Translations under genes and position numbers: made by a program
Notes under the pieces: generated by a model
The model's input: only the letters and a program-made list of their open reading frames with translations
What the model was told of the DNA's origin: nothing
Database searches by the model: none
Origin: Nothophaeocryptopus gaeumannii
Lineage: Eukaryota > Ascomycota > Dothideomycetes > Mycosphaerellales > Mycosphaerellaceae
Direction: 5' to 3'
Assembly (NCBI GenBank): GCA_031771865.1
Contig: JASISA010000002.1
Span: forward strand, 248,001 to 312,000
DNA length: 64,000 nucleotides
Shown: positions 32,167-42,202 of the stretch, piece after piece
Layout of the letters: each line of letters starts with the position of its first letter
Position numbering within the stretch: the first letter of the stretch is position 1

Positions 32167-32928
32167 ATGCGACTGACCTACGCCCACATGGCAAGCGCGA
32201 AGCATGGACTGAAACACCTTGAAAGCGGGCCTTCTTCCTGCCTTCAATACCTCACAGGATTTATCAAGGCTCGCAGCGATGAACAGGAGCTAGAAGAAGT
32301 CACGAAGCACCAGTGCTTCTCCTTCCTTCTGCAACTCGACAAGGAGTGGACTTTCCGGCTTATGGATCTGCCTACTGAGTTGCGCCTCAACATATTTGGT
32401 CACGCACTCGCTCGCGACTGCATGACTCGCAAAAAAGCAACCACCAATCTTCTACGTACTTCCAAAGAGATCTATCGCGAGTGTTCCGGCGTTCTCGAGG
32501 CGGAGTATACTGTGTGCGTCCGGGCATATTCCAACAGCGTTTACAGCTCGCTCTCGGGAGACATTACAGTATTCTTTGGGTACGACAGGGCAAACCTTCC
32601 AGTCGGCGACAAACGTCTCAATCGCGCTCGCACCGCCCAACGCATGCACATCGACATCGAGATCGAGATCTTTGAGAGTCCTCAACCAGCGACTTGGGAA
32701 CGTGCACGACATGTCTTGGCTGCTTTCGTTGGAGAACTGTCACAGATCCGTCATCTCACGGTGTCCCTCAAGTGCTATGGCGAAGCTATCTCGTTCAAAG
32801 GTGACGTCGTGGTCGAAACACTACTGCCCTTGGCCAAATTGCCCAAAGAGGCCGCGCTTGAGGTGCTCGGCATCGGCGACTCAGCATACGACAAGCTGTG
32901 GAAGCGCATGACGGAGGAGTTGGAGTAA
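32167..32928 (+). CDS. 2EXR (F-box-like) protein, tandem copy 2
   Basis: Single exon, 253 residues from the ATG at 32167. WTFRLMDLPTELRLNIFGHA at about residues 59-78 is the 2EXR/F-box-like opening, followed by NLLRTSKEIYRECSGVLEAE. It is a clear paralogue of the gene 230 bp upstream: the two share the 'LLQLDKEWTFRLM' lead, the domain and the C-terminal tail, so they arose by tandem duplication. This copy is complete where copy 1 has a stop. Function is unknown beyond probable F-box-like protein binding. Confidence 0.85.
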   Translation: MRLTYAHMASAKHGLKHLESGPSSCLQYLTGFIKARSDEQELEEVTKHQCFSFLLQLDKEWTFRLMDLPTELRLNIFGHALARDCMTRKKATTNLLRTSKEIYRECSGVLEAEYTVCVRAYSNSVYSSLSGDITVFFGYDRANLPVGDKRLNRARTAQRMHIDIEIEIFESPQPATWERARHVLAAFVGELSQIRHLTVSLKCYGEAISFKGDVVVETLLPLAKLPKEAALEVLGIGDSAYDKLWKRMTEELE

Positions 32929-34238
32929 CCCTCCTCTTACTACACTCACTCTCTTCGAGGCTGAGTAGTCAGTGCTTGCCTGCCTCATGGATCTCGGTCG
33001 AAGTAGTTGTGTCGCTTGCGCACCCGTCATATGAAGATGCCTCGGCTGGCTGGAGGAGAGTTTGACTACTCGGGTTGCTACGGAGAACGTAACAACTGGG
33101 CCCATTGATGCATGATTAGAGGTTGTGAGAATGCTTTTGCTGGTGGTCTGTTGTGTATGATATTCTGGGAGGAACGAGACGGGGCGTTCTGGTCGACCGG
33201 CCAAGACAAGTCCATGTCATTCACTCACGTGGGGAGTGACTTTGCACTAGCATGCTTATGGTCTAGCTCAATCGATGGGCCCCTTTCGACCTTCCATCCT
33301 CATTGCTCCTCCCGATGATGGGCTGCCTGCTGCACGGTGAGCATATCCCATGGAATGGAATTCAAGGACTGACTTTCTCAAACTCGCTTGTCCTTCTGCC
33401 GTTTTCTTCTCAGGTGTGCTTTCGAGCAGTAGCGGACAGTCGACCAGCTTCTCGAAGTCCGACCGACCTTCAGCAGCAACAACAAAAGACGTCTGCGTCC
33501 CAAAATACTCAATGATTCTCAGAAGCAGACCCTTGAAGACCAAAGAGAAGGTCATTTTCGGCCCACACTGGCATTTCGCGCCGTCGAACCCATCGTGCAT
33601 CTCGACTGATCGGAGCACGCATACAGCGCCTTGAACTCTTCAAGTGACCCAGAGTTCTGTAACAATCCAGGATGTAATCGCAGACTTGCCCACTCCCTGC
33701 TCCTGCAGAAACTCTGATCTTTCTATAGCATGTCGTACAGCCAACAAACACACCAGTACAGTACTCCGTCAGGTGCTCGTATATATAGGGACCAATGATT
33801 GAACAGACCGGACTATCCGGTCTGACACTTCGGATAAGCAGATTCCTGGATGCTCTCGCTCCGTTGCGAACTGGACGTCATTGTTGCACGTAGGGGTATG
33901 AACTGCCACAGCCACCATACAACTGCTCATCCTGCTGCAGATACAACTATCTCAACCTTTCTTGCCCCTTCGCTCGCGCATGAACCGCGCATAGTAGATG
34001 CCTGGTATCCCGAAGAGGCCGTGGCGCCACATGGGCGTGACTCCCGAAGCGTCCTTGCCAGGTAGCGACGTACCGTTTGGTATATATGAAGTGGCCAAGT
34101 GAGACATGACTCTCCGGTGTTCCCAAGACCGAACATACCGTTCTGTTGTCCGTGCTGGGAGATCTGCACAAGCAATATTGTCGAAGCAACGGGTCTTGGA
34201 GTTGCTTGTTTCTGATACGACCGATTTGGAGGCAAGGG
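32929..34238. other. Intergenic region, no gene seen
   Basis: About 1.3 kb with overlapping short frames only. Near 33,780 and 33,810 the sequence has TATATAGG and the near-palindrome GGACTATCCGGTC. The right end is the promoter of the small secreted protein gene, with TATATATG at about 34,079-34,088. Confidence 0.4.
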
Positions 34239-34705
34239 ATGCTGTCCACAAAGACGGAGATCCTCCTATGGATCTACACAACCATCTCATTAGTCGCATC
34301 ATTAGCCCTCCCTCCGCATGATGGTATAGATCTCGCAGATATGAAACGATGGACAGATAATGAAGATTTCAGTGAAGAGACGTGTGTAAGTCCTCCTCCT
34401 CATCCTTTCCCGCCCTCCCTCCCGTTCCCAACTAATCACGCTTCCAGATCCCCTCCTGCTCCTCCTCCTCAACCTGCATTTCCGGCCTCTGCAAACCGAA
34501 ATCACTAGAGAAACGTCTCGTCTGCGTCGTCACTGCAGAACAGTCAACCGGCTGTCCAGAAAATCACTACTGCAACACGAGAAACTTCTGTGTCCCATAC
34601 TCCCGTCTCCAATCCATCAGCGATCCCGCATCAGAGGATGGATTCAGGAGTGGATTGGCGGAGGCGGATTGGTTCGAAGGGAGTGATGGGACGACAGGGG
34701 TTTGA
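34239..34705 (+). CDS. Small secreted protein with eight cysteines
   Basis: Two exons, 34239..34385 and 34448..34705, with intron GTAAGT...CTAAT...CTTCCAG (62 bp, phase 0); 134 residues. The first exon gives MLSTKTEILLWIYTTISLVA, a signal peptide ending near SLA-LP, then a short acidic stretch and one Cys. The second exon supplies seven more. Spacing is C49-x3-C53-x5-C59-x4-C64-x10-C75-x9-C85-x5-C91-x5-C97, then a Cys-free acidic tail to TGA at 34703. An even number of closely spaced cysteines in a short secreted protein predicts a disulfide-knotted fold. I do not recognise the family. Such proteins act in the apoplast or at the cell wall, some as effectors or antimicrobials; that role is inference. 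Neither exon stands out as a long ORF, so it is easily missed. Confidence 0.8.
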
Positions 34706-35080
34706 GGGATGGAGGGAGAAGAGGAACGCGGCAGACGATGATTTGCAGGGAAGCTGACGATTTGGCCGACAGGGAGTTCATAGACGTGGGTATCGAAAGG
34801 ATTGCAGAAAGGTGGAAGACTTCATCTCGTAGGGCGCTGAAGGCGATGTGCATTACTTGTGGGAAAGTGTATCAGTCTGCGTCAGTATTATTGTGTCGCA
34901 GGCGGAATGATGACTACGAAATTGAAAAGCGAGGCGTTGAGCTTTGCCAGGGGCGAATACCCTTCTTCTGTCACTTTTGTCGTTATCATCATCGATATCA
35001 TGTACAATCTTGTGCTGTGAATGTTCACTCTTCATATCATGCATCTTACAGTCTTTTCCCGCCCAACTTCCATGTATCAA
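34706..35080. other. Intergenic region between convergent genes
   Basis: Probable 3' ends of the secreted-protein gene and of the DUF5923 gene. A 172-codon plus-strand frame crosses it but enters the 3' end of the minus-strand gene and has no domain. Confidence 0.5.
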
Positions 35081-37309
35081 TCAAGTCATTACGCGAACAT
35101 GAGTGTCAAATATATCGTTTCGCCATCCGCCAGCTTCGAATTCCTCCACACGTTCGGTGGCTCTGCTTGCCTCCTCGTTCCAGACCTTGGCAATACTGCC
35201 AGGAGCATAAACGTTCTTGAAAACTCCTTTGCCGGGTTGCGCAACGCCGACACGAGTATATAGGTCTGGATCTTCGGCAGGCGTGAGTCTCGCGGCAACG
35301 GCCTTGACGAATGTGAGAAGGTCATTCGGATCCGCGATTCTCGTAGCTCGCAATCTTTCACGAGCATAGAGCAGCTCGCGATTGGCAGTGTGGAAGAAGT
35401 CTGTGAGGGCACTGGCGAGCTGCTTCTCCATGGTCTTGCGAAGTATCGGTTTCAGCAGAGGCTGCAAGAGCCAGCCGAACCAACTGAACTTGCTCTTCCG
35501 CAGCTTGTAGTTCAGCTTGTGGATATGCACTCTCACCGCTTTGAGGGTCAGTATCTGCTCCAGCCGCTCTTTGCAGATCTCAACATCAACGTGGATGTCA
35601 ATGCCTCTCTCGTCCAGTTCGAAGTTGGCGATGCCCTCGTCTGCCAAGCGCAGAATGCCTTTATGTGCGCGAAGCCAGAAGCCAATCTCTTCGGCCTTGA
35701 CAGACAAGCCATCCAATTTTATCGTCATTAGATTTGTGCTCGCAGTCGTCATCCTGAATTTGGCTTTCCTGAACTCAAGATCATTGTACGTCTCCACCTT
35801 CAATCTGTAGGGCAAAAACGAAGTCTGATTGACAGTATGTCCCGGCTCAATGATCAGATTCTCCAATAGCAGATCCACTTCCGGTGTGCTGACTTCCAGT
35901 CTCGGAATCGGTACATATTGGATGGCTGCGATCAGCAATGGAACAAACACGTTGATGGCATCTTGCAACAGCTCTGGGTTGGTGTTGCGGTCTAGAGGCG
36001 ACAAGATCTTGAAGATGCGTAGAGTTGTGGTGATCAACTTGTGGATGTCTTCATCTTGCAGCACGCTGTGGAACGTGGCCTGAATCTGCTGCAGCAGGGC
36101 CTGAACGTCCTTGTTGAGATCGCTTTCCGAACCAGCCTGTTTGCTCTTGGCCTTGAGCTCGTTGAACTTCTCTTCGGCATGATCCAGGAAATCAGGGTCG
36201 GTCAACAGCTTTTGCAAGGAATCTCCAGTATCCTGCATCAAGCTCTCGAACTGCGGATCCCTGTCCTTGTGGCTCACCACTTTCTTGAATAATGCCTCGC
36301 ATTTCTCCCACTCCTTCTTGTCGCCGAAGCTAGTGATGAAGATCCAGATGTTGTGCATGGCACGATCGAGCGCCTCGTTCTCGTGTATGTCTTCTCGCCC
36401 CACACTCGTTGCATCAGCTGCTGCGCGTGAGTAGATCATGGCATATCGTTGAATGAGCTTGGAAAGCACAGAGACAGAATCGGAGTAGTCGTTGTGTTTG
36501 CGAAGCTTGATCACAGTCTGCTTCAGACGGTTTAGCAGAGTCTTGCCTTCGTCACCAGACAAATGATCCTCTGCGCTCTCGACCGCGGACTTGGCAACTT
36601 GAGCAGAGCCATTGGCGACCACCTTGGTTACGTCTGTGACTTCGCCGCCCAGCTCTTTCGCCGTCGGAGCTGGTTGGTTCGCATCAGCACCTGGCTTCGC
36701 CACCTGCTGCTTGTCCTCTTCCGAAGGCTCGACCTTCTTAGCTGCTTCTTCCGCCACGTTGGAGAGAGCGAAGGCCGAGTCTCTGAACACTTCCCGACCA
36801 ACAACATTCAGATCGCTCAGGAATACCCTGAAGTCTGAGTTTGTCAGCAGTAGTGAGCCAACTGTCTGCAAGCTCTGGTATGCCGCCACTGTATCTGCCT
36901 TGGCCTTGCTCTTTCGTGCCCGATTTGCGATATCATCTACGTCGATCGAGACTCTGCTCTTGGTCAAGAACCAGATGATGTCCTGAATCTGATCTCTGTC
37001 GTTCTTGTGCTGTATCAGGTCCATCAATTGCTGTAGCCATGTTCTCGTCTGTTTCACAAGCCTCCTTCCGCTGTTCGACAGGTCTTGGTGGTCCGGGTTC
37101 AACACTTCGCTGGAGAGGAAGGTGCGTAGATTGATGATGACCTGGTCCGTACTGGGCATATATCCTCTCGACAAAGCTCGAAACATCTGATATGTGTGCA
37201 GCTTTTGATGCAGCTTCCGCTGCAGCTCTGTATCCTGCTCATACTGAGGCAGTAGAGGTTCGCGCTCTGATTGATCGCCCTTCTTGCGCCAGCCGAAGCA
37301 GGAAGACAT
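35081..37309 (-). CDS. DUF5923/DUF4449 protein with a BPI/LBP-like lipid-binding fold
   Basis: Single exon, 742 residues from the ATG at 37309 (MSSCFGWRKKGD); the frame opens earlier only at a GTG. The N-terminal half is helical and begins with the dense QRKLHQKLHTYQMFRALSRG and STDQVIINLRTFLSSEVLNP blocks typical of the fungal DUF5923 domain. The C-terminal half (about residues 500-700: PEVDLLLENLIIEPGHTVNQ, DGLSVKAEEIGFWLRAHKG, GIDIHVDVEI) matches DUF4449, which resembles the tubular lipid-binding fold of BPI/LBP and SMP/TULIP proteins. A MSSCF start with Cys could be lipid-modified, which is a guess. The likely role is lipid transfer or membrane-contact work; no member is well characterised to my knowledge. 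Confidence 0.85.
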   Translation of the reverse strand: MSSCFGWRKKGDQSEREPLLPQYEQDTELQRKLHQKLHTYQMFRALSRGYMPSTDQVIINLRTFLSSEVLNPDHQDLSNSGRRLVKQTRTWLQQLMDLIQHKNDRDQIQDIIWFLTKSRVSIDVDDIANRARKSKAKADTVAAYQSLQTVGSLLLTNSDFRVFLSDLNVVGREVFRDSAFALSNVAEEAAKKVEPSEEDKQQVAKPGADANQPAPTAKELGGEVTDVTKVVANGSAQVAKSAVESAEDHLSGDEGKTLLNRLKQTVIKLRKHNDYSDSVSVLSKLIQRYAMIYSRAAADATSVGREDIHENEALDRAMHNIWIFITSFGDKKEWEKCEALFKKVVSHKDRDPQFESLMQDTGDSLQKLLTDPDFLDHAEEKFNELKAKSKQAGSESDLNKDVQALLQQIQATFHSVLQDEDIHKLITTTLRIFKILSPLDRNTNPELLQDAINVFVPLLIAAIQYVPIPRLEVSTPEVDLLLENLIIEPGHTVNQTSFLPYRLKVETYNDLEFRKAKFRMTTASTNLMTIKLDGLSVKAEEIGFWLRAHKGILRLADEGIANFELDERGIDIHVDVEICKERLEQILTLKAVRVHIHKLNYKLRKSKFSWFGWLLQPLLKPILRKTMEKQLASALTDFFHTANRELLYARERLRATRIADPNDLLTFVKAVAARLTPAEDPDLYTRVGVAQPGKGVFKNVYAPGSIAKVWNEEASRATERVEEFEAGGWRNDIFDTHVRVMT

Positions 37310-38526
37310 CTTGCGGTATACGCGGGTTGGTGGTGTTCCTGGTGAAGAGGTCGATGGTATACAGCAGCCTAGGCCGGAAGCTTTCACTACCAGCCAAGCA
37401 GGTTTGTCGCAGAGCTAGCAGGAGAGGAAGGAGGTCGTGTGGGCAGAATGCACTGCTCCAACCAATGGCCTGCTGTCATGGTGGAGAGTGAGAGCGAATG
37501 TGAGGGCAGAGCGAGTCTCTGGCTTGCCTCATCGTGACGCGGAAGTAGAACGACGGGCTCAGCTCCGACAAGGTTCCGGCCTGAGGCATCCATCCAATAT
37601 CGTTCCACTTCCGCCTTGCCAAGGGCGTCTCACGTGGCGACAACGAGACATGTCTTGTCCAAAAAGCTTCGCTGACGCACTGTTAAACGGTGGTCGTCAG
37701 CTCTGTTCCTCTGTGATCCTTATGCCTTGTACTCCGTGTGCGTGCTTTTTGTGTAATGCGTACCCCCTCTCGTTCGTTTACGCGGACGCAGGCGCATTTA
37801 TGGAATCCCATCGGCGTCCGTCACTGGCTTCGTGTTCCGATTCTGCCCGTCGACGACAGCTTCTTCGTCTCGGACAGAGCAGGAGGCTTGCAACGACCAG
37901 GTAGTGGTACACGGACACAAAGTGCCGCTCGGCATGTCCCAGTATGCTCCCGGGGGCTGTACCTGGCTGCAAGAGGCATAGTCTGACGCCGGATAACGTC
38001 CCGACGAGAAAGGATAAGGGAGGGTCCCAGAATTCAAAAAGTTGCTGATGAGTCCGATGCAAGAGCTGTCGGACGTTTGGTTTGAAGCTCTCACCACTGC
38101 AACTGCCACCGCCCATCACACCGATGCCCCTGCCCTCTCCCACAGGATTCGAGACATCGGGAATGCGAGAACGACGAGCAGCGACGGCTGATACCTCAAC
38201 AGTAACTGTCGTTGTTATCGTAAGCCCGAAGGCGTTGTCGTTGCAGTCGGCTCTCCTCATCCAATGCCTCTCGCTGTGCTGACATCGCCGAACCCCAAAA
38301 TCCGTGCCTGAGAAGCTCCACCACTTTATCTTTGGCGTACGTGGAGCGCTCCCTAGATTACCCATTTGCTTTTCTTGGAAGTCTTCCTACTCCGAAGACC
38401 TGCTAAAGCGCATTTTCGCACACGAGAGCGAGCCGAGATCTGACACCAGCGCCCGCACAGCTCTCGTGGAGATCACTTCGGTGTCTGCTATTAAAGCCCG
38501 ACCTCACCCGATTCCCTCCATTCTTT
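37310..38526. other. Divergent promoter region
   Basis: About 1.2 kb between the minus-strand DUF5923 gene and the plus-strand malic enzyme gene. Overlapping frames up to 195 codons on the minus strand show no domain. It should hold both promoters. Confidence 0.5.
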
Positions 38527-40796
38527 ATGCCTTTGACTCTTCCGCCCTCTCTACGCAGCTCTTCTATTGCCCAGTACCTCTTCCGGACTGCCCTTATACC
38601 TACGACATCTTTGGCTAGCCGACAATCTACTCGCACTCGACGGTCAGAACCAGCATACACACGCAGTCTCACATCTATAAGCACAATGGCTTCTAAAAGT
38701 GCCAATGTGCCAGTAGCACACATCAAAAACTCTGCTACACATCACCACCCCTCAGACAGGAAACATCAGCCAATTCCGTATGTAGCTCTCAGCACTAGCT
38801 CTTGCAATACAATCATTCGAAAGCTATCATACTGAGTTTCGTATTCACAGCTCTGACTACGACACCTCAAATCCAACCGAGACCCGCAAGTACCTGAGGA
38901 CTTATGGCCTGACTCCTCCCGCTGTCGAGACCTTCGAGAACCAGAGCAAAAGATGTGAGTAAAGAGAGAAGAGGATACATGAGAGCTCGGTTACTGAAGC
39001 TCTCAGGCATGGCCATTCTGGCTCGCAAGAAGACACCAATCGACAAGTACGAGTACCTCTCAACGCTGAGGAATACCAACGTGAACCTCTTCTACCGGCT
39101 GTTGTCAGCGAACGTGAAGGTGGGTGTCTGGAAAAAGAGCTGTGGCAAGGTACAATTTATCTGACACGAAGTAGGAGCTCACTCCTCTCATTTACACACC
39201 AACTGTTGGTGAAGCCTGCCAGAGGTGGTCCGAGATTTACACACAGCCCGAAGGTGAGAGCTCAGTTTTGAAACTTGTGGAGACCGCTAACATGGAATCC
39301 AGGACTGTATCTTTCCTTCGAAGACAAAGGGCGCCTCCACCAGGTTATCCAAAACTGGCCTCATGATGTTGAGATCACTGTCGTCACTGACGGTTCTCGG
39401 ATCCTCGGTCTTGGCGACCTTGGTGTGAACGGTATGGGTATCCCAGTGGGCAAGCTGTCGCTATACACGGCTTGTGCTGGTATTCATCCGATGAGGACTC
39501 TCCCACTGTGCTTGGATCTTGGAACAAGCAATGAAGAGTTCAGAAATGACCCTCTCTACCTCGGCAGCAGGAGGCCTAAGGTCACTGCAGAGGAGGAGAA
39601 GGAGTTCTTGGACGAGATGATGGCTGCTCTCACTGAGCGATGGCCAAGGTGGGTGTCGAGCCGACCACATGAGAGTTTGTCATTCTGACACTTTGCAGCA
39701 TCGTCATCCAGTACGAGGACTTCAAGAACCCATTCCCATCTCTCGAGCGATACCAAGATACCTACACCATGTTCAACGACGATATCCAAGGAACCGGAGC
39801 CGTTATTCTCGGTGGTTTCATCAACGCCGTCAAGCAATCGGGTATCGCGCCTAAGGACCAACGTGCCGTTTTCCTCGGAGCCGGGTCTGCAGGTGTCGGT
39901 GTTGCCAAGCAGCTAACAGAGTTCTTCATCAAGGAAGGTCTCTCAGAGGAGGAGGCCAAGAAGCGTTTCTGGCTCGTCGACTCTCAAGGTCTCGTCACCA
40001 ACGACCGCCCTGGCAAGCTCGCGGAACACAAAGTCTACTTCTCCCGCGACGACAACGAGGGCCAGCAGTTCAAGACTCTTCCCGAGGTTGTCGAGTATGT
40101 CAAGCCAACCATCCTGATGGGTCTCTCCACTATTGGTGGCGCTTTCACTCCCAAGATTCTGGAGCGTATGGCCGAGCTTAACGACCGACCTGTCATCTTC
40201 CCATTGTCCAATCCATCTTCCAAGTCCGAATGCACGTTCGAAGAAGCCATCAAATACACCAAGGGCAAGTGCTTGTTCGCCTCAGGCTCGCCATTCCCGA
40301 CGCTCAACTGGGAGGGCAAGGACTTGGTCCCCGGCCAAGGAAACAACATGGTACGTACTCACCCACACCCGATCCACGCATATCCTCTAGCTAACGCTCG
40401 AATGAACAGTACGTATTCCCAGGTATTGGTCTCGGCGCTATCCTTAGCAAGTCGGTCAATGTTACGCAAAACATGATATACGCTTCGGCCGAGGCTTTAT
40501 CGACTTCGCTCCTTCCCGAGGAAGTTTCCGCCAACTGGCTTTACCCGAACATCAGCAGAATCCGCGAGGTCTCCGTCACCGTCACCCGTGGTGTCATCCG
40601 TGCCGCCCAGAAAGACAAAATGGACCGCGAGCTCGCCCTGAGGAATTTGAGCGATGACGATCTGGACGACTACATCCGCGCCAGGATGTATGATCCTTTT
40701 ACCGAGCATGGGAAAATTGTTGAGGAGATTAAGGAGTTGGCGCAGCATTTGTGTGCCGTGAACGGTCAGGTCAATGGAGAGGGTGCGCGAGCTTAA
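38527..40796 (+). CDS. NAD(P)-dependent malic enzyme, probably mitochondrial
   Basis: Seven exons with agreeing phases: 38527..38777, 38851..38954, 39007..39119, 39175..39253, 39303..39648, 39699..40350 and 40410..40796; 643 residues. The enzyme decarboxylates L-malate to pyruvate. Exon 1 from the ATG at 38527 gives an Arg/Ser/Thr-rich, acid-poor presequence of about 50 residues, as expected for mitochondrial import; a start at MASKSANV would give a cytosolic form. Family marks include YTPTVGEACQRWSEIY, GLGDLGVNGMGIPVGKLSLY, FNDDIQGTGAV, the dinucleotide-binding GAGSAGVGVA and FPLSNPS with AIKYTKG. The C-terminus ends in helices typical of the larger fungal/animal malic enzymes. NAD versus NADP preference cannot be settled by eye. 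Confidence 0.95.
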
Positions 40797-41254
40797 TTTG
40801 CTGTGAGGTTGGCGAAGGCTGATCTGTGTTAGTGTCGGAGAGGGCGATGCTTTGATTGTTTGGGAATAGTGAGGGATTGCTACTGTCTCTTCTGAAGGTG
40901 GAGAGAGTGGCATGGATCAAAAGACTGATATTGAGCGTCTGTGTAGTTTTTTACGATCTTGTATTCAGAATCATACCCGTCAGTCGTGGAGAAAGCCTAC
41001 GAGCTGACTGTTTGTATTGAGACGAATTCGAAGTTTCCCAGCCTAGGGGCAATTTGACCCGTGCCTCACTGACAGGCAGCGCCTTCTGCAATGCTGATCA
41101 TCATTTCCTCAAAGGTCTCCATCACTCGTCCTCTTCCCGAAGATCGTTTCTTTCGATCGTCTCGCTTCTAGGTCATTCGCTCTCCAGGAAGGATCCCGTA
41201 GGCTTCGAAAGTGTAGTACGTGAGGATGGATGGTTGCTGGCGGAGAGTCGATAG
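40797..41254. other. Intergenic region between convergent genes
   Basis: 3' flanks of the malic enzyme gene and of the small TPR-like gene; nothing else seen. Confidence 0.5.
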
Positions 41255-41854
41255 CTACTGCCGCTGGGCCACGGGGTCATTGGTGGTATGAGCGGTGGCT
41301 GGCTGAAGGAAAAAGAGTTAGCAATTGACTTTGCGAGAGGGAGGACATCATCCATCGAAAGGCTTGTTTACCTTCTGGACCCGGTCGATGGCGAGCACCT
41401 CCATGCTCGACGCCATGGTGCTTACACCCTGTGCTGCCGTCGCCGCCTTGAGCTCGTCCTCAAGATTACCATCCGCTCCTCCGATTCCCTCACCAACCTG
41501 CTTCTTGCCATCTCCATCTCCATCCTTCTCGCGCAGAGACTTGCACAACCCCTCCAACTCCCCCCTCAACCGAGTCATAATCTCATCGACCGGCTCATTC
41601 TGGTCGCGCCTCACTCCCGCCCGGATCGACTGGATCTTCACGCGACAGTCTTCAGCTTCATCGCAGTCGCCCAGAGCTGATGCCAGGAGAAAGATAGTCT
41701 TGGTGCGGTAGGCGTTGGAGAGACGAGCGGAATCGGAATCGTTGAGTAGATCGCGGGCTTTGGCGATGCAACCGTCGCGGTCGCCGGTGGCGTAGAGATC
41801 GCGGGCGGCGGTGTAGCGGCCGCGCGGGGTATGGGCGGCGGAGGGGGGGTGCAT
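41255..41854 (-). CDS. Small TPR-like protein
   Basis: Two exons, complement(41372..41854) and complement(41255..41302), with intron GTAAAC...GCTAAC...CCTTCAG (69 bp, phase 0); 176 residues. The start chosen is the ATG at 41854 (MHPPSAAHTPRGRYTAARDL); an upstream extension exists but is low-complexity. Residues 12-75 form helical hairpins (GRYTAARDLYATGDRDGCIA, AYRTKTIFLLASALGDCDEA) resembling a tetratricopeptide pair, common in small fungal proteins. The C-terminal half is charged and coiled-coil-like. The last exon adds only 15 residues (PATAHTTNDPVAQRQ). No function can be named. Confidence 0.75.
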
Positions 41855-42202
41855 GGTGATGGCGATTGCTGGTCGTGGGTGGTGTTGTTTTGAGGGTTTG
41901 ATTTGTGGTTTTGGGGGGTTTTTCCTTTTCAGAATCGAAATTTCGGGTTGGAAGTTTGGAGAAGGAAGGGGCGTTTGCGTGTGAAGTGAAGTTTGCATGT
42001 GAGTGCCAAGCCCACGTGCGTCGGTTTATCTCGCCAGAGTGACAACAGACAAACATCGAATGTCGGCTGCCGTTTCGATAAAAGTAGGCGAGACTCATCT
42101 TCGAAGCAGAAAAGGCAAAAAGTAGAGTCCTCTCACAGGTTCAAGAAGTCCAGCTAGTATCATCACCGAAGATGCCTATTCCTCTAATGGTCAAATCATA
42201 CC
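41855..42202. other. Intergenic region
   Basis: Short promoter of the TPR-like gene and 3' flank of the transporter gene, both on the minus strand; it includes T/G-rich runs and no gene. Confidence 0.5.

Noticed and set aside
37778..38365. 195-codon minus-strand frame between two promoters
   Set aside because: Ser/Arg-rich with no domain and no ATG context; most likely chance in promoter DNA.
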